Origin: Corynebacterium sp. 21KM1197 | GTDB taxonomy: Bacteria > Actinomycetota > Actinomycetes > Mycobacteriales > Mycobacteriaceae | Direction: 5' to 3' | DNA length: 64,000 nt | NCBI RefSeq assembly: GCF_033783015.1 | Contig: NZ_CP123907.1 | Coordinates: forward strand, 496,001-560,000 | Shown: in pieces, positions 8,889 through 18,269 of the stretch | How positions within the stretch are numbered: position 1 is the stretch's first letter | Layout: each line of letters opens with the position of its first letter | Position numbers and translations under genes: made by a program | The notes under the pieces: generated by a model | What the model saw: only the letters and a program-made list of their open reading frames with translations | Databases searched by the model: none | What the model was told of the DNA's origin: nothing

Positions 8889-9188
8889 GTGGAAGACATG
8901 GCCGATGACGCCACACTCCGTGGCGGAACCACCGCCAAGCTCACTCTTGATGATCTTTTCGGGGCGGTAGAGCAGGAATGGCAGGATCAGGCGCTGTGTG
9001 CGCAGACCGATCCCGAGGCGTTTTTCCCGGAAAAGGGCGGTTCCACGCGGGAGGCAAAGCGCATTTGCCGTGCCTGCGGGGTGCGCGATGAATGTCTGGA
9101 ATATGCCCTGGAGCATGACGAGCGCTTTGGTATCTGGGGCGGGCTTTCTGACCGCGAGCGCCGCCGCCTAAGGCGTGAGATTTCCTGA
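8889..9188 (+). CDS. whcD: WhiB2-type [4Fe-4S] transcription factor (WhcD/WhmD)
   Basis: 99-aa WhiB protein. Four cysteines at residues 37, 60, 63 and 69 form the C-x22-C-x2-C-x5-C cluster site; the GIWGG turn is at 81-85 and a basic DNA-binding tail RERRRLRRE follows. The body (QALCAQTDPEAFFPEKGGSTREAKRIC) is that of WhiB2, an essential regulator of septation and cell division in mycobacteria and streptomycetes. GTG at 8889 is preferred because GGAGAAGGG lies 8 bases upstream; an in-frame ATG at 8898 would be too far from it. It is monocistronic, with a strong terminator 20 bases after the stop. Confidence 0.95.
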   Translation: MEDMADDATLRGGTTAKLTLDDLFGAVEQEWQDQALCAQTDPEAFFPEKGGSTREAKRICRACGVRDECLEYALEHDERFGIWGGLSDRERRRLRREIS

Positions 9189-9208
9189 GTAAAAATAGGG
9201 TGTGAGAA

Positions 9209-9250
9209 AACGCCGTCCCCGCCGCATTATGCGGTAGCGGGGACGGCGTT
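9209..9250. terminator. Bidirectional intrinsic terminator after whcD
   Basis: AACGCCGTCCCCGC (9209-9222) pairs perfectly with GCGGGGACGGCGTT (9237-9250), an inner CCGCA/TGCGG stem caps it, and ATTTTC follows. It separates convergent whcD and the membrane-protein gene and can serve both. Confidence 0.9.
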
Positions 9251-9263
9251 ATTTTCTTGCGCT

Positions 9264-9782
9264 TTATTTATCGGCCCGCTGATTGGCCCGCTGATTGGCC
9301 CCTGCGCGGCGGGCCAGATACATGGCCGGAATGCATCCCAGGAAAAGGGGCACGCCGCACAGTACCCAGGTGACTATGATCCCGGCCAGCCAGAAGCCAT
9401 CGGGATCGTGATAAGAACTCCCGGTCATAAAGAAGATCGGGTTGTACAGGCTCACCCCCAAGGTTGCGCCCAGGGCGGCGGCGAGCGGCCCGCCGATGGT
9501 GCGCCGGGCCAGTCGCGCGGTGCCCAGCAGGGCAGCGAGCAGGATCAGCGCGACGTAGAGGAAGGGGTGTGGCCAGGGGAGGAAGTTAAAGACCGCGATG
9601 CCGGTGACCAGTCCCGCCAGCGTGCCGTATATTCCCAGCAATGGGGAGGAAACCGTGCCGCGCGCGGAAACGGCCCGGGGAGTCTTGGCCTCCACCCGGG
9701 CGATGAGGGAGCCGAGAATAACGCCGGGAATCACGGTGAGAATGAGGGAACCGAGGGCGGGGGCGAGGCCGGAAATTACCAT
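9264..9782 (-). CDS. Polytopic membrane protein, function unknown
   Basis: 172 aa with about five hydrophobic segments: PALGSLILTVIPGVILGSLI, GIYGTLAGLVTGIAVFNFL, FLYVALILLAALLGTARL, PLAAALGATLGVSLYN and AGIIVTWVLCGVPLFLGC. A hydrophilic tail with the repeated NQR ending (ANQRANQRADK) closes the protein; the underlying DNA has a short direct repeat GCTGATTGGCCC at 9280-9301. Its ATG overlaps the stop of the upstream degenerate-zincin gene by 7 bases, so the two are one operon. I do not recognise a family. Confidence 0.7.
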   Translation of the reverse strand: MVISGLAPALGSLILTVIPGVILGSLIARVEAKTPRAVSARGTVSSPLLGIYGTLAGLVTGIAVFNFLPWPHPFLYVALILLAALLGTARLARRTIGGPLAAALGATLGVSLYNPIFFMTGSSYHDPDGFWLAGIIVTWVLCGVPLFLGCIPAMYLARRAGANQRANQRADK

Positions 9783-10231
9783 TGGAATCCGGGGTCAATA
9801 TCGCGTGGGTCAATGTTGAGGTACCCGGCCACGAGCGCGGTGAGAATGGTGGAAAGGAGTTCCTGCAATTCCTCGGTGCTTTCCACCCGGTGCTCGATGG
9901 GCATGCGAAATAGCACGATCCGGGAGCGGGTGGGGTTGCCCGCCGCGTCCACCCCGGCGGGAATGATCCGGCCCAGGGGAACCGGGCCGTCGGCCACGAT
10001 CTCGGGGGGCAGCACCGTGAGGTCGGGGCGCAATTGCATGCGCGGCACGGTGTCCACGGCCACGTCGAGGTTGGCTAGTTGCTCGTAGAACTGGGTGGCG
10101 AGGGGGGCATAGGCTTCGAGCACGGCGGCGTCGAAAAGCTGCCCCCTGCGGCGGTAACGCGGCAGGGTGGAGGGAAGCAACGGGCCGCGCAACCCCCGGT
10201 CGCGGCGATCCCGGAAGGCCCTGGTGTACAT
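9776..10231 (-). CDS. Zincin_1/DUF1025-like protein without the HExxH motif
   Basis: 151 aa. Position between WhiB2 and the DUF3499 gene matches Rv3259, a 'metallopeptidase family' protein. The middle (PEIVADGPVPLGRIIP and RIVLFRMPIEHRV) fits that family. At the place where family members carry HExxH, followed by an ID(P)-type segment, this protein reads LTALVAGYLNIDPRDID, so the metal-binding histidines and catalytic glutamate are gone. It is therefore probably not a protease; a structural or binding role is inference. Starts at an ATG and is translationally coupled to the following membrane gene. Confidence 0.7.
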   Translation of the reverse strand: MYTRAFRDRRDRGLRGPLLPSTLPRYRRRGQLFDAAVLEAYAPLATQFYEQLANLDVAVDTVPRMQLRPDLTVLPPEIVADGPVPLGRIIPAGVDAAGNPTRSRIVLFRMPIEHRVESTEELQELLSTILTALVAGYLNIDPRDIDPGFQW

Positions 10232-10316
10232 GGGCGCAAGCCTACGTGGGACGCGCGGGGATGTGGCCGGGGCGCGCCGGTGGGGTATTCAAATCTCAAG
10301 TTGAGGTCTAGACTCT

Positions 10317-10757
10317 ATGGGCGTGAATCAATTTCGTCGCTGTTCCCGCCCCGGCTGCGGCAAACCTGCGGTAGCCACGCTTACCTATGCCTACGCGGAA
10401 TCCACGGCGGTGGTGGGGCCCCTGGCGCCCTCCTCGGAGCCGCATAGCTGGGATCTGTGCGCGCACCATTCCGAGCGGATTACCGCCCCCCTGGGCTGGG
10501 AGATGCTGCGGGTGGAGGGAATCGAGATGGACGAGGACGAGGACCTCACGGCCCTGGCCGAGGCGGTGCGCGAGGCGGGGCGCTTTTCCACCGGGCTGGT
10601 GGGTGGGCACGATCCGCGCGGCGAGGAGGCCGCCGATCACGCGCTGCGTCCGGACACCTCGGTGCACCCGGTGCATCGCTCCAAGCGGCTGGCGGAGGAA
10701 AAGCAGCGACGGCGCGCCCACCTGCGGGTGGTGCGTGATGACGAAGTGCCGGAGTAA
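10317..10757 (+). CDS. DUF3499 protein, putative zinc-binding
   Basis: 146-aa actinobacterial protein. The N-terminus has a C-x4-C pair (RRCSRPGCGKPA, residues 8-16), and a later SWDLCAHHSER adds Cys and His, which could complete a zinc site. The remainder is acidic then basic and probably disordered. Orthologous by position to Rv3258c, upstream of the phosphomannomutase gene. TAGACT at 10308-10313 looks like a -10 element, which would make the GTG at 10323 a possible leaderless start instead of the ATG. Function unknown. Confidence 0.75.
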   Translation: MGVNQFRRCSRPGCGKPAVATLTYAYAESTAVVGPLAPSSEPHSWDLCAHHSERITAPLGWEMLRVEGIEMDEDEDLTALAEAVREAGRFSTGLVGGHDPRGEEAADHALRPDTSVHPVHRSKRLAEEKQRRRAHLRVVRDDEVPE

Positions 10758-10982
10758 ATAGGGACTGAACGTATCGGAGGTATCGGCGCGCGGCGTGATG
10801 GCCGGCGCGGTGCGCGGCGCGGCGCCGGGGCAGGGGGCTCGGGAGGGGATGCCGCTACACTTGAGGCGGTATGGCAATGCGCACCGCTGCGCTAAGCAGG
10901 GCCTGGGCGAGGGCCCGGCCGGGCGGGTGCGCCAGATAAACCAGGGAAAACACCAATAACTTCCAGGAGGAATCCCCTTATT

Positions 10983-12356
10983 ATGCGCACCCGTGAATCC
11001 GTGACCGCTGTGATTAAGGCCTATGACATTCGAGGCGTGGTGGGGAGCGATATTGACGCGGAGTTCGTCCGCGATGCCGGTGCGGCCTTTGCCCACCTGC
11101 TGCGCGAGGAGGGGGAGACCACCCTGGCAGTGGGGCACGATATGCGCCCCTCCTCCCCGGAATTGGCGCGGGCCTTTGCGGAGGGGGCCACCAGCCAGGG
11201 CCTCAACGTGGTGCTGCTGGGCCTGACCTCCACCGACGAACTCTACTTCGCCTCCGGCTCCCAGGAATGCGCGGGCGCGATGTTTACCGCCAGCCACAAT
11301 CCGGCGGAATATAACGGAATCAAGCTGTGCCGCCGGGGCGCGCGCCCCGTGGGGCAGGATACCGGCCTGGCCGAGATCACCGAGGCTCTGGTAAACGGCG
11401 TGCCGGAGTACGCGGGGGAGCGCGGCACCGTCTCCGAGCGCGACGTGCTGGGGGAGTACGGGGCCTACCTGCGTTCCCTGGTGGATCTGAGCCAGATCAA
11501 GCCGCTGGTGGTGGCGGTGGACGCCGCAAATGGCATGGGTGGGCTGACGGTTCCGGCGGTGTTTGAGGGCCTGCCCCTGGATATTCGCCCCCTGTACTTT
11601 GAGCTGGACGGCACCTTCCCCAATCATGAGGCTAACCCCCTGGAGCCGAAGAACCTGGTGGACTTGCAGCGCTTTGTGGTGGAGCAGAAGGCGGACATCG
11701 GCCTGGCCTTTGATGGGGATGCGGATCGGTGCTTTGTGGTCGATGAGCAGGGCAATCCCGTCTCCCCCTCCGCGATCTGCGCGCTAGTGGCCCAGCGCTA
11801 CCTGGGCGAGAACCAGGGAGCCACGATCATTCACAATCTGATCACCTCGCGCACCGTGCCGGAGGTCATCGAGGAAAATGGTGGCACCGCCGTGCGCACC
11901 CGCGTGGGGCACTCCTTCATCAAGGCGTCGATGGCGGAGCACGGGGCGGTATTCGGCGGCGAGCACTCCGCGCACTACTACTTCACGGAGTTCTTCAACG
12001 CGGACTCGGGTATCCTGGCGGCCATGCACGTCCTGGTGGCCCTGGGCGCGCAGGAGGCGGGACAGCCACTTTCCGAGTTGATGGCCCAGTACAGCCGCTA
12101 CGCCGCTTCCGGGGAGATCAATTCCACGGTGGCCGATCAGCAGGCCGCCACGCAGGCCGTGGTGGAGGCGTTCAAGGACCGCACCGAGTCCATCGACACC
12201 CTCGACGGCGTGACCATTCAGCTTTCCGGCACCCCCGCCTGGTTCAACGTGCGCGCCTCGAATACCGAGCCGCTGCTGCGCCTCAACCTTGAGGCCCCCA
12301 CCCAGGCAGAGGTGGATACCCTCGTGGCGGAGATTCTGGACATCATTCGGGCCTAA
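10983..12356 (+). CDS. manB: Phosphomannomutase ManB/PmmA
   Basis: 457-aa alpha-D-phosphohexomutase interconverting mannose 6-phosphate and mannose 1-phosphate. The four family elements are visible: the phosphoserine loop MFTASHNPAEYNGIKL near residue 100, the metal loop AFDGDADRCF near 240, the sugar-binding GEHSAHYYF near 325 and the phosphate-binding RASNTEPLLRL near 425. AGGAGG lies 11 bases upstream of the ATG. With manA and manC in this segment it completes the route from fructose 6-phosphate to GDP-mannose. Confidence 0.95.
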   Translation: MRTRESVTAVIKAYDIRGVVGSDIDAEFVRDAGAAFAHLLREEGETTLAVGHDMRPSSPELARAFAEGATSQGLNVVLLGLTSTDELYFASGSQECAGAMFTASHNPAEYNGIKLCRRGARPVGQDTGLAEITEALVNGVPEYAGERGTVSERDVLGEYGAYLRSLVDLSQIKPLVVAVDAANGMGGLTVPAVFEGLPLDIRPLYFELDGTFPNHEANPLEPKNLVDLQRFVVEQKADIGLAFDGDADRCFVVDEQGNPVSPSAICALVAQRYLGENQGATIIHNLITSRTVPEVIEENGGTAVRTRVGHSFIKASMAEHGAVFGGEHSAHYYFTEFFNADSGILAAMHVLVALGAQEAGQPLSELMAQYSRYAASGEINSTVADQQAATQAVVEAFKDRTESIDTLDGVTIQLSGTPAWFNVRASNTEPLLRLNLEAPTQAEVDTLVAEILDIIRA

Positions 12357-12375
12357 GCGCGCTATCTTGGAGGGC

Positions 12376-13311
12376 ATGACCACGCCGTCCGCCGAGACCA
12401 TGCGCTTTACCAGGGTGGCCTACGAGGGTGCCCAGGTGCGCACCGCCGCCCAACTCGTCAGCGTTCCCGATCTCCTCGGCGCGCGGCCCCGCAGCGTGGT
12501 GGTGCTGGCTACCGACACCATCGCCCAAGCCAGCGCCCGGCTCCTCGTGGCGCTCAGGGAACCCCTGCGCGTGCCGGTGGTGATCGTCCACGAACTCCCC
12601 GGTTACCTGGGCGCGCTGGATACCCTCGTGGTGGTGGGCAGCCGTCCCGAGGACGAGCGGGCCGCCCGCGCCATGTCCGTGGCCACCCAGCGCGGGGCCA
12701 CGGTGATCTACGCCGGGCCCGCCGAGGGGCCGCTGCGCACGGAAGCACCCGAGCGCGCGGTGCTTCTCGACGCCCCGCAGGCCGCCCCCGCGCTCTCCCC
12801 GGCGCGCACCATCGCCGCGCTCTCTGCCGTCCTGGATCTCACCGAGGACGATCCCCGCCTGGTGGCCTCCCGGATGGAGCACCTGGCGGACACGATGGAT
12901 GAGGAGATCGCCCGCGTCCACCCGGATCGGGACGAATCCGTGAACCCGGCGCGCAACCTCCGCTCCTGGGTAGAGGGGGCGCGGGTCATGCATACCGGCT
13001 ATGGCGCGGTGCCCCTGGCCTTAGCCGAGGTGGTGGCGCGCTCGTGGAGCGCCTATGAGATTCCCGGCGGGGTGGCCGAGCCGCAGGACGTGGCCGGTGC
13101 GGTGGCGCAGCGCGATCTGTTCTTTGACCCCCTCCTCGACGGAGAGGGGGAAATGCTACCTTTGAAGGTCGTTGTGTGGGCGGCGGAGGAGGCCCACTTT
13201 CCGGGCGGGTTGGCGCAGTCCGCGCCCGCCGTGGCGCACGGCCCCGTTGCGGAGGCGCTGTGCCTGATCGTGCGCGCGCTCGCGGCCACGGTGCCGCTGG
13301 GCGCGGCGTAG
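12376..13311 (+). CDS. TobH-like SIS-domain protein
   Basis: 311-aa protein at the position of Rv3256c, between phosphomannomutase and mannose-6-phosphate isomerase genes. Segments such as RPRSVVVLATDTIAQASARLL and DTLVVVGSRPEDERAARAM look like the two sugar-isomerase (SIS) half-domains of phosphoglucose/phosphomannose isomerase-like proteins, but the usual catalytic Glu/His motifs are not obvious. It may be a non-catalytic relative acting with ManA or ManB. The ATG is 20 bases after the manB stop; manA follows in 30 bases, so it sits in the man operon. Confidence 0.7.
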   Translation: MTTPSAETMRFTRVAYEGAQVRTAAQLVSVPDLLGARPRSVVVLATDTIAQASARLLVALREPLRVPVVIVHELPGYLGALDTLVVVGSRPEDERAARAMSVATQRGATVIYAGPAEGPLRTEAPERAVLLDAPQAAPALSPARTIAALSAVLDLTEDDPRLVASRMEHLADTMDEEIARVHPDRDESVNPARNLRSWVEGARVMHTGYGAVPLALAEVVARSWSAYEIPGGVAEPQDVAGAVAQRDLFFDPLLDGEGEMLPLKVVVWAAEEAHFPGGLAQSAPAVAHGPVAEALCLIVRALAATVPLGAA

Positions 13312-13341
13312 ACCAAGCAAATTGATGGAGGAGAAAACCGC

Positions 13342-14520
13342 ATGGACAAGCTCAACGGGGTGATTCGCGCCTATCCCTGGGGATCGCGCACCCTGATCCC
13401 CGGCCTGCGCGGTGAGCCAGTGCCCTCCACGAACCCCCAGGCGGAACTCTGGTACGGGGCGCACCCGGCTTCCCCCTCCACGCTGGTTGCCACCCAGGAG
13501 GCCCTCGACGCCGCCATCGCGGCCGACCCGGAATCTCACCTGGGCCCCCGGGTGCGCGGGGCATTCGGGGATCGGCTGCCCTTCCTGCTCAAACTACTGG
13601 CGGCCGCAGAACCTCTCTCCCTTCAGGCTCACCCCTCCAAGGAGCAGGCGGAGGAGGGCTTTGCCCGGGAAAACGCCGAGGGCATCGCCCTGGAGGCGGC
13701 AAACCGCAACTACAAGGACGATAATCACAAGCCGGAACTCATCGTGGCGCTCACAGAGTTCACCGCGATGGCGGGGTTCCGGCCGCTGGCGCGCACCCTG
13801 GAACTCTTCGCGGTCCTGGATTGCCCGGAGGTGGAGCGCTACCTCACCATGCTCGATCCCCAGGGCGATGAGGCGGTGAATCTGCGCGCGCTTTTCACCA
13901 CGTGGATCACCATTCCCCATGCGGTGCGCACGGCGTTGATCCAGGCGATCGTGGAGCGCGCCCGGGCTGTGGCGGGGCGCGGGGATTGGATTGGCGATGT
14001 GCTGGCCACCGTCCTGGACTTGCAGGAGCGCTATCCCGGCGATATTGGCGTGCTGGGGGCCCTGCTGCTCAATCACATCCACCTGGAACCCGGCCAGGCG
14101 ATTTACCTGGACGCGGGCCAGTTGCACGCCTACGTCAAGGGCATGGGCGTAGAGATCATGGCGAACTCCGATAACGTGCTGCGCGGCGGGCTGACTTCCA
14201 AGTACGTGGACGTGCCGGAATTGGTGCGGCTGCTTACCTTTGATTCCCTGGCCGAGCCCACCGTGGAGTGCGATTCCCAGGGGTATTATGCGGTGCCCTG
14301 CGCGGAGTTTCACCTCAGCCGCCACCGGATCGAGCCGGGTGACTCGGGCATGGTGGTGGAGCACGATGGTCCCTCCATCGTGATGTGCACGGGGGGGCAG
14401 GTGCGAGTGGGGGAGCAGACCATCGCGGCCGGGGAGGCCGCGTGGATTCCGGCCTGCGAGCCTGCCGTGTGGTGCAGCGTGGAGGGTGGCGCGGCCGAGG
14501 TGTTCTGGGCGCGCGTGTAA
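13342..14520 (+). CDS. manA: Mannose-6-phosphate isomerase, class I
   Basis: 392-aa zinc enzyme interconverting fructose 6-phosphate and mannose 6-phosphate. The type I cupin features are present: YPWGSRTLIPGLRG near the start, PLSLQAHPSKEQAEEGF (Gln and His zinc ligands) near residue 95, DDNHKPELIVALTEF (Glu ligand) near 130 and DAGQLHAYVKGMGVEIMANSDN (His ligand) near 255, with the NVLRGGLTSKYVDVPEL signature. GGAGGAG precedes the ATG. Last gene of the manB-TobH-manA run. Confidence 0.96.
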   Translation: MDKLNGVIRAYPWGSRTLIPGLRGEPVPSTNPQAELWYGAHPASPSTLVATQEALDAAIAADPESHLGPRVRGAFGDRLPFLLKLLAAAEPLSLQAHPSKEQAEEGFARENAEGIALEAANRNYKDDNHKPELIVALTEFTAMAGFRPLARTLELFAVLDCPEVERYLTMLDPQGDEAVNLRALFTTWITIPHAVRTALIQAIVERARAVAGRGDWIGDVLATVLDLQERYPGDIGVLGALLLNHIHLEPGQAIYLDAGQLHAYVKGMGVEIMANSDNVLRGGLTSKYVDVPELVRLLTFDSLAEPTVECDSQGYYAVPCAEFHLSRHRIEPGDSGMVVEHDGPSIVMCTGGQVRVGEQTIAAGEAAWIPACEPAVWCSVEGGAAEVFWARV

Positions 14521-14525
14521 GTTTC

Positions 14526-15506
14526 TTAGGAACCCGGCGTGCTGGTGGGGGTGGCCTGGGCGGTCCGGGCGGGGGCCTCGGCAGCGGGCTCGGCTGGCTG
14601 CTCGGCCGTGGGGTGCGGTTCCGCGCTGGCCTGATCCTGGTTGGTCTTTTCCTGGGCGTTCTTTTCCCAGGTGGCCTGATCCGCGTCCCCGCGATCGGCA
14701 TCCCCGTGATCCGCGCGGCGGGGTGCCATGTCCTCGCTCGGTTCCGCGTCCTCCGCACCGGCGGGGTCCACGGGCTCCTGGGTGGCGGGAGCGGCGGTAT
14801 CCTCCGGCTCGGCCGAGCCCTCTGGTTCCTCCGTCCGGGTTTCCTCATCGAGGGGGAGGAGGGAGGCCCCGGGAAGCTGGGAGAGTTCCTCCTGGGCGTG
14901 CTCTAGAGCCTCGGAGATTTCAGGGATGACCGGGAGGTTATTGCGCCGTCCGTCCTCGGTGGGGTTCGCGGTGCCGTCCTGTGCGGCGGAGGCGGTATCG
15001 GTGGGGCTTGGGGAGGCCGGGGCCACCGCCTCGGCGCCCGCGCGGGGATTATTCACCGGGGTACTTGCGGTGGGCACGGCGTCGGTGCCTCCCCGCGCGC
15101 CCTGGGCCAAGAGGGTATCGGCGGCCTGATCGGTGTTCTCGGCGCGCTGCGCGGAGACGCTATCGGGGCGGTAGATCTTTGTGGGCTCCGCGCGCAGCAC
15201 CGTGGGGGATTCCGCCAGCGCCTCCTCGGGTTGGCGCTGGTGCCCTCCGCGACGCTGCGCGGCGGCGAGCGTTGCCGGGGCGTCGTCCGCGTCGGCGTTC
15301 CCCTCGGTGTCCTCGTGTTCCTCGCGGGTTTTCTCCGAGGAGGTGGGGGTGAGGGAGGTGGCATCGGCGGCGGCCGAGTGCCGGGGCTGCGCCTGGGGGG
15401 CGGGGCCGGAGGGAATGGAGACGCGCCACACGAGGAAGCCGATGGCCGCCGCGGCGAGTATGCCCACGGCGATGAAAGCCATCACCTTGCGTGTATCCTT
15501 GCTCAC
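14526..15506 (-). CDS. Membrane-anchored low-complexity acidic protein
   Basis: 326 aa. A single transmembrane or uncleaved signal segment (VMAFIAVGILAAAAIGFLVW, about residues 8-27) is followed by some 300 residues dominated by Ala, Glu, Thr, Pro and Asp with almost no predicted fold. It is probably exported and tethered, perhaps a spacer in the cell wall. The gene is convergent with manA with only 5 bases between stops. GTG start inferred from the only signal-like N-terminus. No family recognised; codon bias is normal, so it is likely expressed. Confidence 0.65.
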   Translation of the reverse strand: MSKDTRKVMAFIAVGILAAAAIGFLVWRVSIPSGPAPQAQPRHSAAADATSLTPTSSEKTREEHEDTEGNADADDAPATLAAAQRRGGHQRQPEEALAESPTVLRAEPTKIYRPDSVSAQRAENTDQAADTLLAQGARGGTDAVPTASTPVNNPRAGAEAVAPASPSPTDTASAAQDGTANPTEDGRRNNLPVIPEISEALEHAQEELSQLPGASLLPLDEETRTEEPEGSAEPEDTAAPATQEPVDPAGAEDAEPSEDMAPRRADHGDADRGDADQATWEKNAQEKTNQDQASAEPHPTAEQPAEPAAEAPARTAQATPTSTPGS

Positions 15507-15760
15507 CTTGCGTGCGCCTCTTCCCGCGGTGTCGGTATGGGGGTAATCTTCGGACGTGGATATGGCGGGTGCGCTACCGCCCCGCCGGGTATAGGTATAA
15601 CCTCAACCTCGTAATGTCACAACCTGGTAACGAACTTATCAGAACTAGGTATGAAAGCAAGGGCATATTATTCCCTCGCGGGTGGTCAGGGGGTACGGCG
15701 CGGTATCCCGGCACCGGGCGCGCGGGGAACACAGCCCGGTAACGGAAAGGCGGCACGATC

Positions 15761-16114
15761 GTGGGCGCATGGGACATCGCTATTTTTGCGCAGCAGGAAA
15801 ACGAGGACTTCCTGGAGGAACTGGGAAACCTGGAGGGGCAGGAGGTGGTGGAGGCCATTCGTGATGCCTGCGTGCTGGCGCAGGGGGAGGGTGTGGTGAG
15901 CGAGGAGGAGCGCCTCAACGGCCTGGCTGCCGCCACGGTGGCGGCGATCTGGGCGGGTGCGCCGTTTTCTGCGGGGGACGTGGCGGACGCGCACCCCTTC
16001 CTGCGCGATCTCATCGGTTCCGGGGACGAGGAACTGCGCGAGGCGGCCGCGGACCTGCTGGAAAACGCGGACGTGGAGGAGGATCTAGAGGTGTACGTGG
16101 AGGCGTTATCCTAG
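15761..16114 (+). CDS. DUF4259 protein
   Basis: 117-aa acidic, helical protein starting [21 protein letters not shown], which matches the DUF4259 opening (small cytoplasmic proteins of unknown role, MGxWG...N..a.dFl.dl). A GTG start with GGAAAGG upstream is used. It stands alone between a low-complexity secreted protein and sahH. Function unknown. Confidence 0.7.
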   Translation: MGAWDIAIFAQQENEDFLEELGNLEGQEVVEAIRDACVLAQGEGVVSEEERLNGLAAATVAAIWAGAPFSAGDVADAHPFLRDLIGSGDEELREAAADLLENADVEEDLEVYVEALS

Positions 16115-16202
16115 CGTTCCCGCGCTAAGGTGGTGTCCGTGGGGCAGCGCTCTGCGGGCCTGCCTTAATCGACGTTCCCATGAACCCAAGGAGAAGCCTC
16201 CC

Positions 16203-17642
16203 GTGAGCACCCCTTTGACCCATAAGGTGGCGGACCTCAGCCTGGCGGAGGCCGGCCGCCACCAGATTCGCCTGGCCGAGCACGAGATGCCGGGCCTGAT
16301 GGCCCTGCGCCGCGAGTACGCCGAGGAGCAGCCCCTGCGCGGCGCGCGCATCGCCGGTTCCATTCACATGACCGTGCAGACGGCGGTGCTCATCGAGACG
16401 CTCACGGCCCTGGGCGCGCAGGTGCGCTGGTCCTCCTGCAACATCTTCTCCACTGACGACGCCGCCGCAGCCGCCGTGGTCGTGGGCACCGGCACTCCGG
16501 AGGACCCTCAGGGCCCGGCGGTATTCGCCTGGAAGGGCGAGACGCTGGAGGAATACTGGTGGTGCCTGGATCAGATCTTCGACTGGGGTGAGGGCCAGGC
16601 CCCGAACATGATCCTGGACGATGGCGGCGACGCCACGATGGCCGTGATCAAGGGCAGCGAGTACGAGCGCGCGGGCGCGGTGCCGGAGGACCTCCCCGGT
16701 GACTCGGACGAGGAGATTGCCTTCCGTGCCATGCTGCGCCGGGTGCTGGCCCAGGACGCACGCAAGTGGAGCCGCACGGCGGAGACCGTGCGCGGCGTCA
16801 CCGAGGAGACCACCACCGGGGTGCACCGCCTCTATCACTTTGCCCAGCAGGGTTCCTTGCCGTTCCCGGCGATGAACGTGAACGACGCCGTAACCAAGTC
16901 GAAGTTCGACAATAAATACGGCACCCGGCACAGCCTGATCGACGGCCTCAACCGCGCCACGGACATGCTCATGGGCGGAAAGAACGTGCTCATCTGCGGC
17001 TACGGGGACGTGGGAAAGGGCTGCGCGGAGGCGATGAAGGGCCAGGGCGCGCGGGTGAAGGTCACGGAGGTGGACCCGATCAACGCGCTCCAGGCCCTCA
17101 TGGAGGGCTTCCCCGTGGTTACGGTGGAGGAGGCCATCGCGGAGGCGGACATCGTGATTACCGCCACCGGCAACCTGGGCATTATCACCTTCGAGCACAT
17201 GCTGGAGATGAAGGATCACGCGGTGCTGGGCAACATCGGGCACTTTGACAATGAGATTGACATGGCCTCCCTCCTGCACCGGGAGGACGTGACCCGGCAA
17301 AACATCAAGCCGCAGGTGGACGAGTTCACTCTGCCCAATGGGCGTTCCATCATCGTGCTCTCGGAGGGGCGCCTGCTCAACCTGGGCAACGCCACCGGGC
17401 ACCCCAGCTTTGTGATGTCCAACTCCTTTGCGGATCAGACCATCGCCCAGATCGAGCTATTCCAGAACGCGGAGAACTATCAGAAGCAGGTGTATCGCCT
17501 GCCCAAGATCCTGGACGAGAAGGTGGCCCGGATTCACGTGGAGGCCCTGGGCGGTGCGCTGACGGAACTGACCAAGGAGCAGGCCGATTACATCGGCGTG
17601 GACGTGGCGGGTCCCTTCAAGCCGGAGCACTACCGCTACTGA
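16203..17642 (+). CDS. sahH: S-adenosyl-L-homocysteine hydrolase
   Basis: 479-aa NAD-dependent enzyme that splits S-adenosylhomocysteine into adenosine and homocysteine, recycling the product of methyltransferases. Seen: [32 protein letters not shown], the NAD-binding loop [20 protein letters not shown] and the C-terminal [10 protein letters not shown] typical of the family. GTG start with AAGGAG upstream. The stop overlaps the tmk start by one base (TGATG). I looked for a TAGAC-N6-GTCTA McbR operator upstream, as in C. glutamicum, and found none in the 88-base gap. Confidence 0.97.
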   Translation: MSTPLTHKVADLSLAEAGRHQIRLAEHEMPGLMALRREYAEEQPLRGARIAGSIHMTVQTAVLIETLTALGAQVRWSSCNIFSTDDAAAAAVVVGTGTPEDPQGPAVFAWKGETLEEYWWCLDQIFDWGEGQAPNMILDDGGDATMAVIKGSEYERAGAVPEDLPGDSDEEIAFRAMLRRVLAQDARKWSRTAETVRGVTEETTTGVHRLYHFAQQGSLPFPAMNVNDAVTKSKFDNKYGTRHSLIDGLNRATDMLMGGKNVLICGYGDVGKGCAEAMKGQGARVKVTEVDPINALQALMEGFPVVTVEEAIAEADIVITATGNLGIITFEHMLEMKDHAVLGNIGHFDNEIDMASLLHREDVTRQNIKPQVDEFTLPNGRSIIVLSEGRLLNLGNATGHPSFVMSNSFADQTIAQIELFQNAENYQKQVYRLPKILDEKVARIHVEALGGALTELTKEQADYIGVDVAGPFKPEHYRY

Positions 17643-18265
17643 TGATTATCTCCATCGAGGGCATCGACGGCGCGGGGAAGAACACCCTGGTGGGGGCGAT
17701 CCGCGCGGAACTAGGAGCCGAGGTACTGGCCTTTCCCCGCTATGAGCAGTCCGTGCACGCGCGCCTCGCCCAGCGCGCCCTGCACGGAGAGATGGGTGAT
17801 CTGGTGGATTCCGTCTACGGCATGGCCACCCTCTTTGCCCTGGATCGGCGCGGCGCGGCGGCGGAGTTACGCCCCTACCAAAGCGGTGGGATCGTGGTAC
17901 TGGATCGCTACGTCGCCTCCAACGCGGCCTACTCGGCGGCCCGCCTGGCCGCCGATCCGCGGCGCTCGGAGGAGGTGGTGAAGTGGGTGCGGGAACTGGA
18001 GTTTGAGCAGTTCGGTCTGCCCGTGCCGGACCTCCAGGTGCTGCTGGATACGCCGCCGGGGGAGGCGTCGGCACGCGCCCAGGCGCGGGAGCAGCGCGAC
18101 ACCTCCCGTACCCGCGACCGCTACGAGCGCGACGGTGGCTTGCAGGAGCGCACCTACGCCGCCTACCGGGAGCTGGCGCGGCGGCAGTGGGCGGGGCCGT
18201 GGCTGGTAGCCTCAGAGCCACAAGAGGTAGTCCAAGCAGTGCGCGATCTCGCGGAGGAAAGATAA
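17642..18265 (+). CDS. tmk: Thymidylate kinase
   Basis: 207-aa dTMP kinase. P-loop EGIDGAGKNT at residues 6-15, the DR(Y/H) motif in VVLDRYVASNAAYS near residue 88 and an Arg-rich lid (ARAQAREQRDTSRTRDRYER) near 145 are all present. The P-loop carries Asn after Lys, where many homologues have Ser/Thr, with Thr next. Directly overlaps sahH upstream; mtrA begins 4 bases downstream, so tmk and mtrA are probably on one transcript. Confidence 0.94.
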   Translation: MIISIEGIDGAGKNTLVGAIRAELGAEVLAFPRYEQSVHARLAQRALHGEMGDLVDSVYGMATLFALDRRGAAAELRPYQSGGIVVLDRYVASNAAYSAARLAADPRRSEEVVKWVRELEFEQFGLPVPDLQVLLDTPPGEASARAQAREQRDTSRTRDRYERDGGLQERTYAAYRELARRQWAGPWLVASEPQEVVQAVRDLAEER

Positions 18266-18269
18266 AAAC

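Noticed and set aside
16115..16202. McbR operator upstream of sahH
   Set aside because: No TAGAC-N6-GTCTA in the gap.
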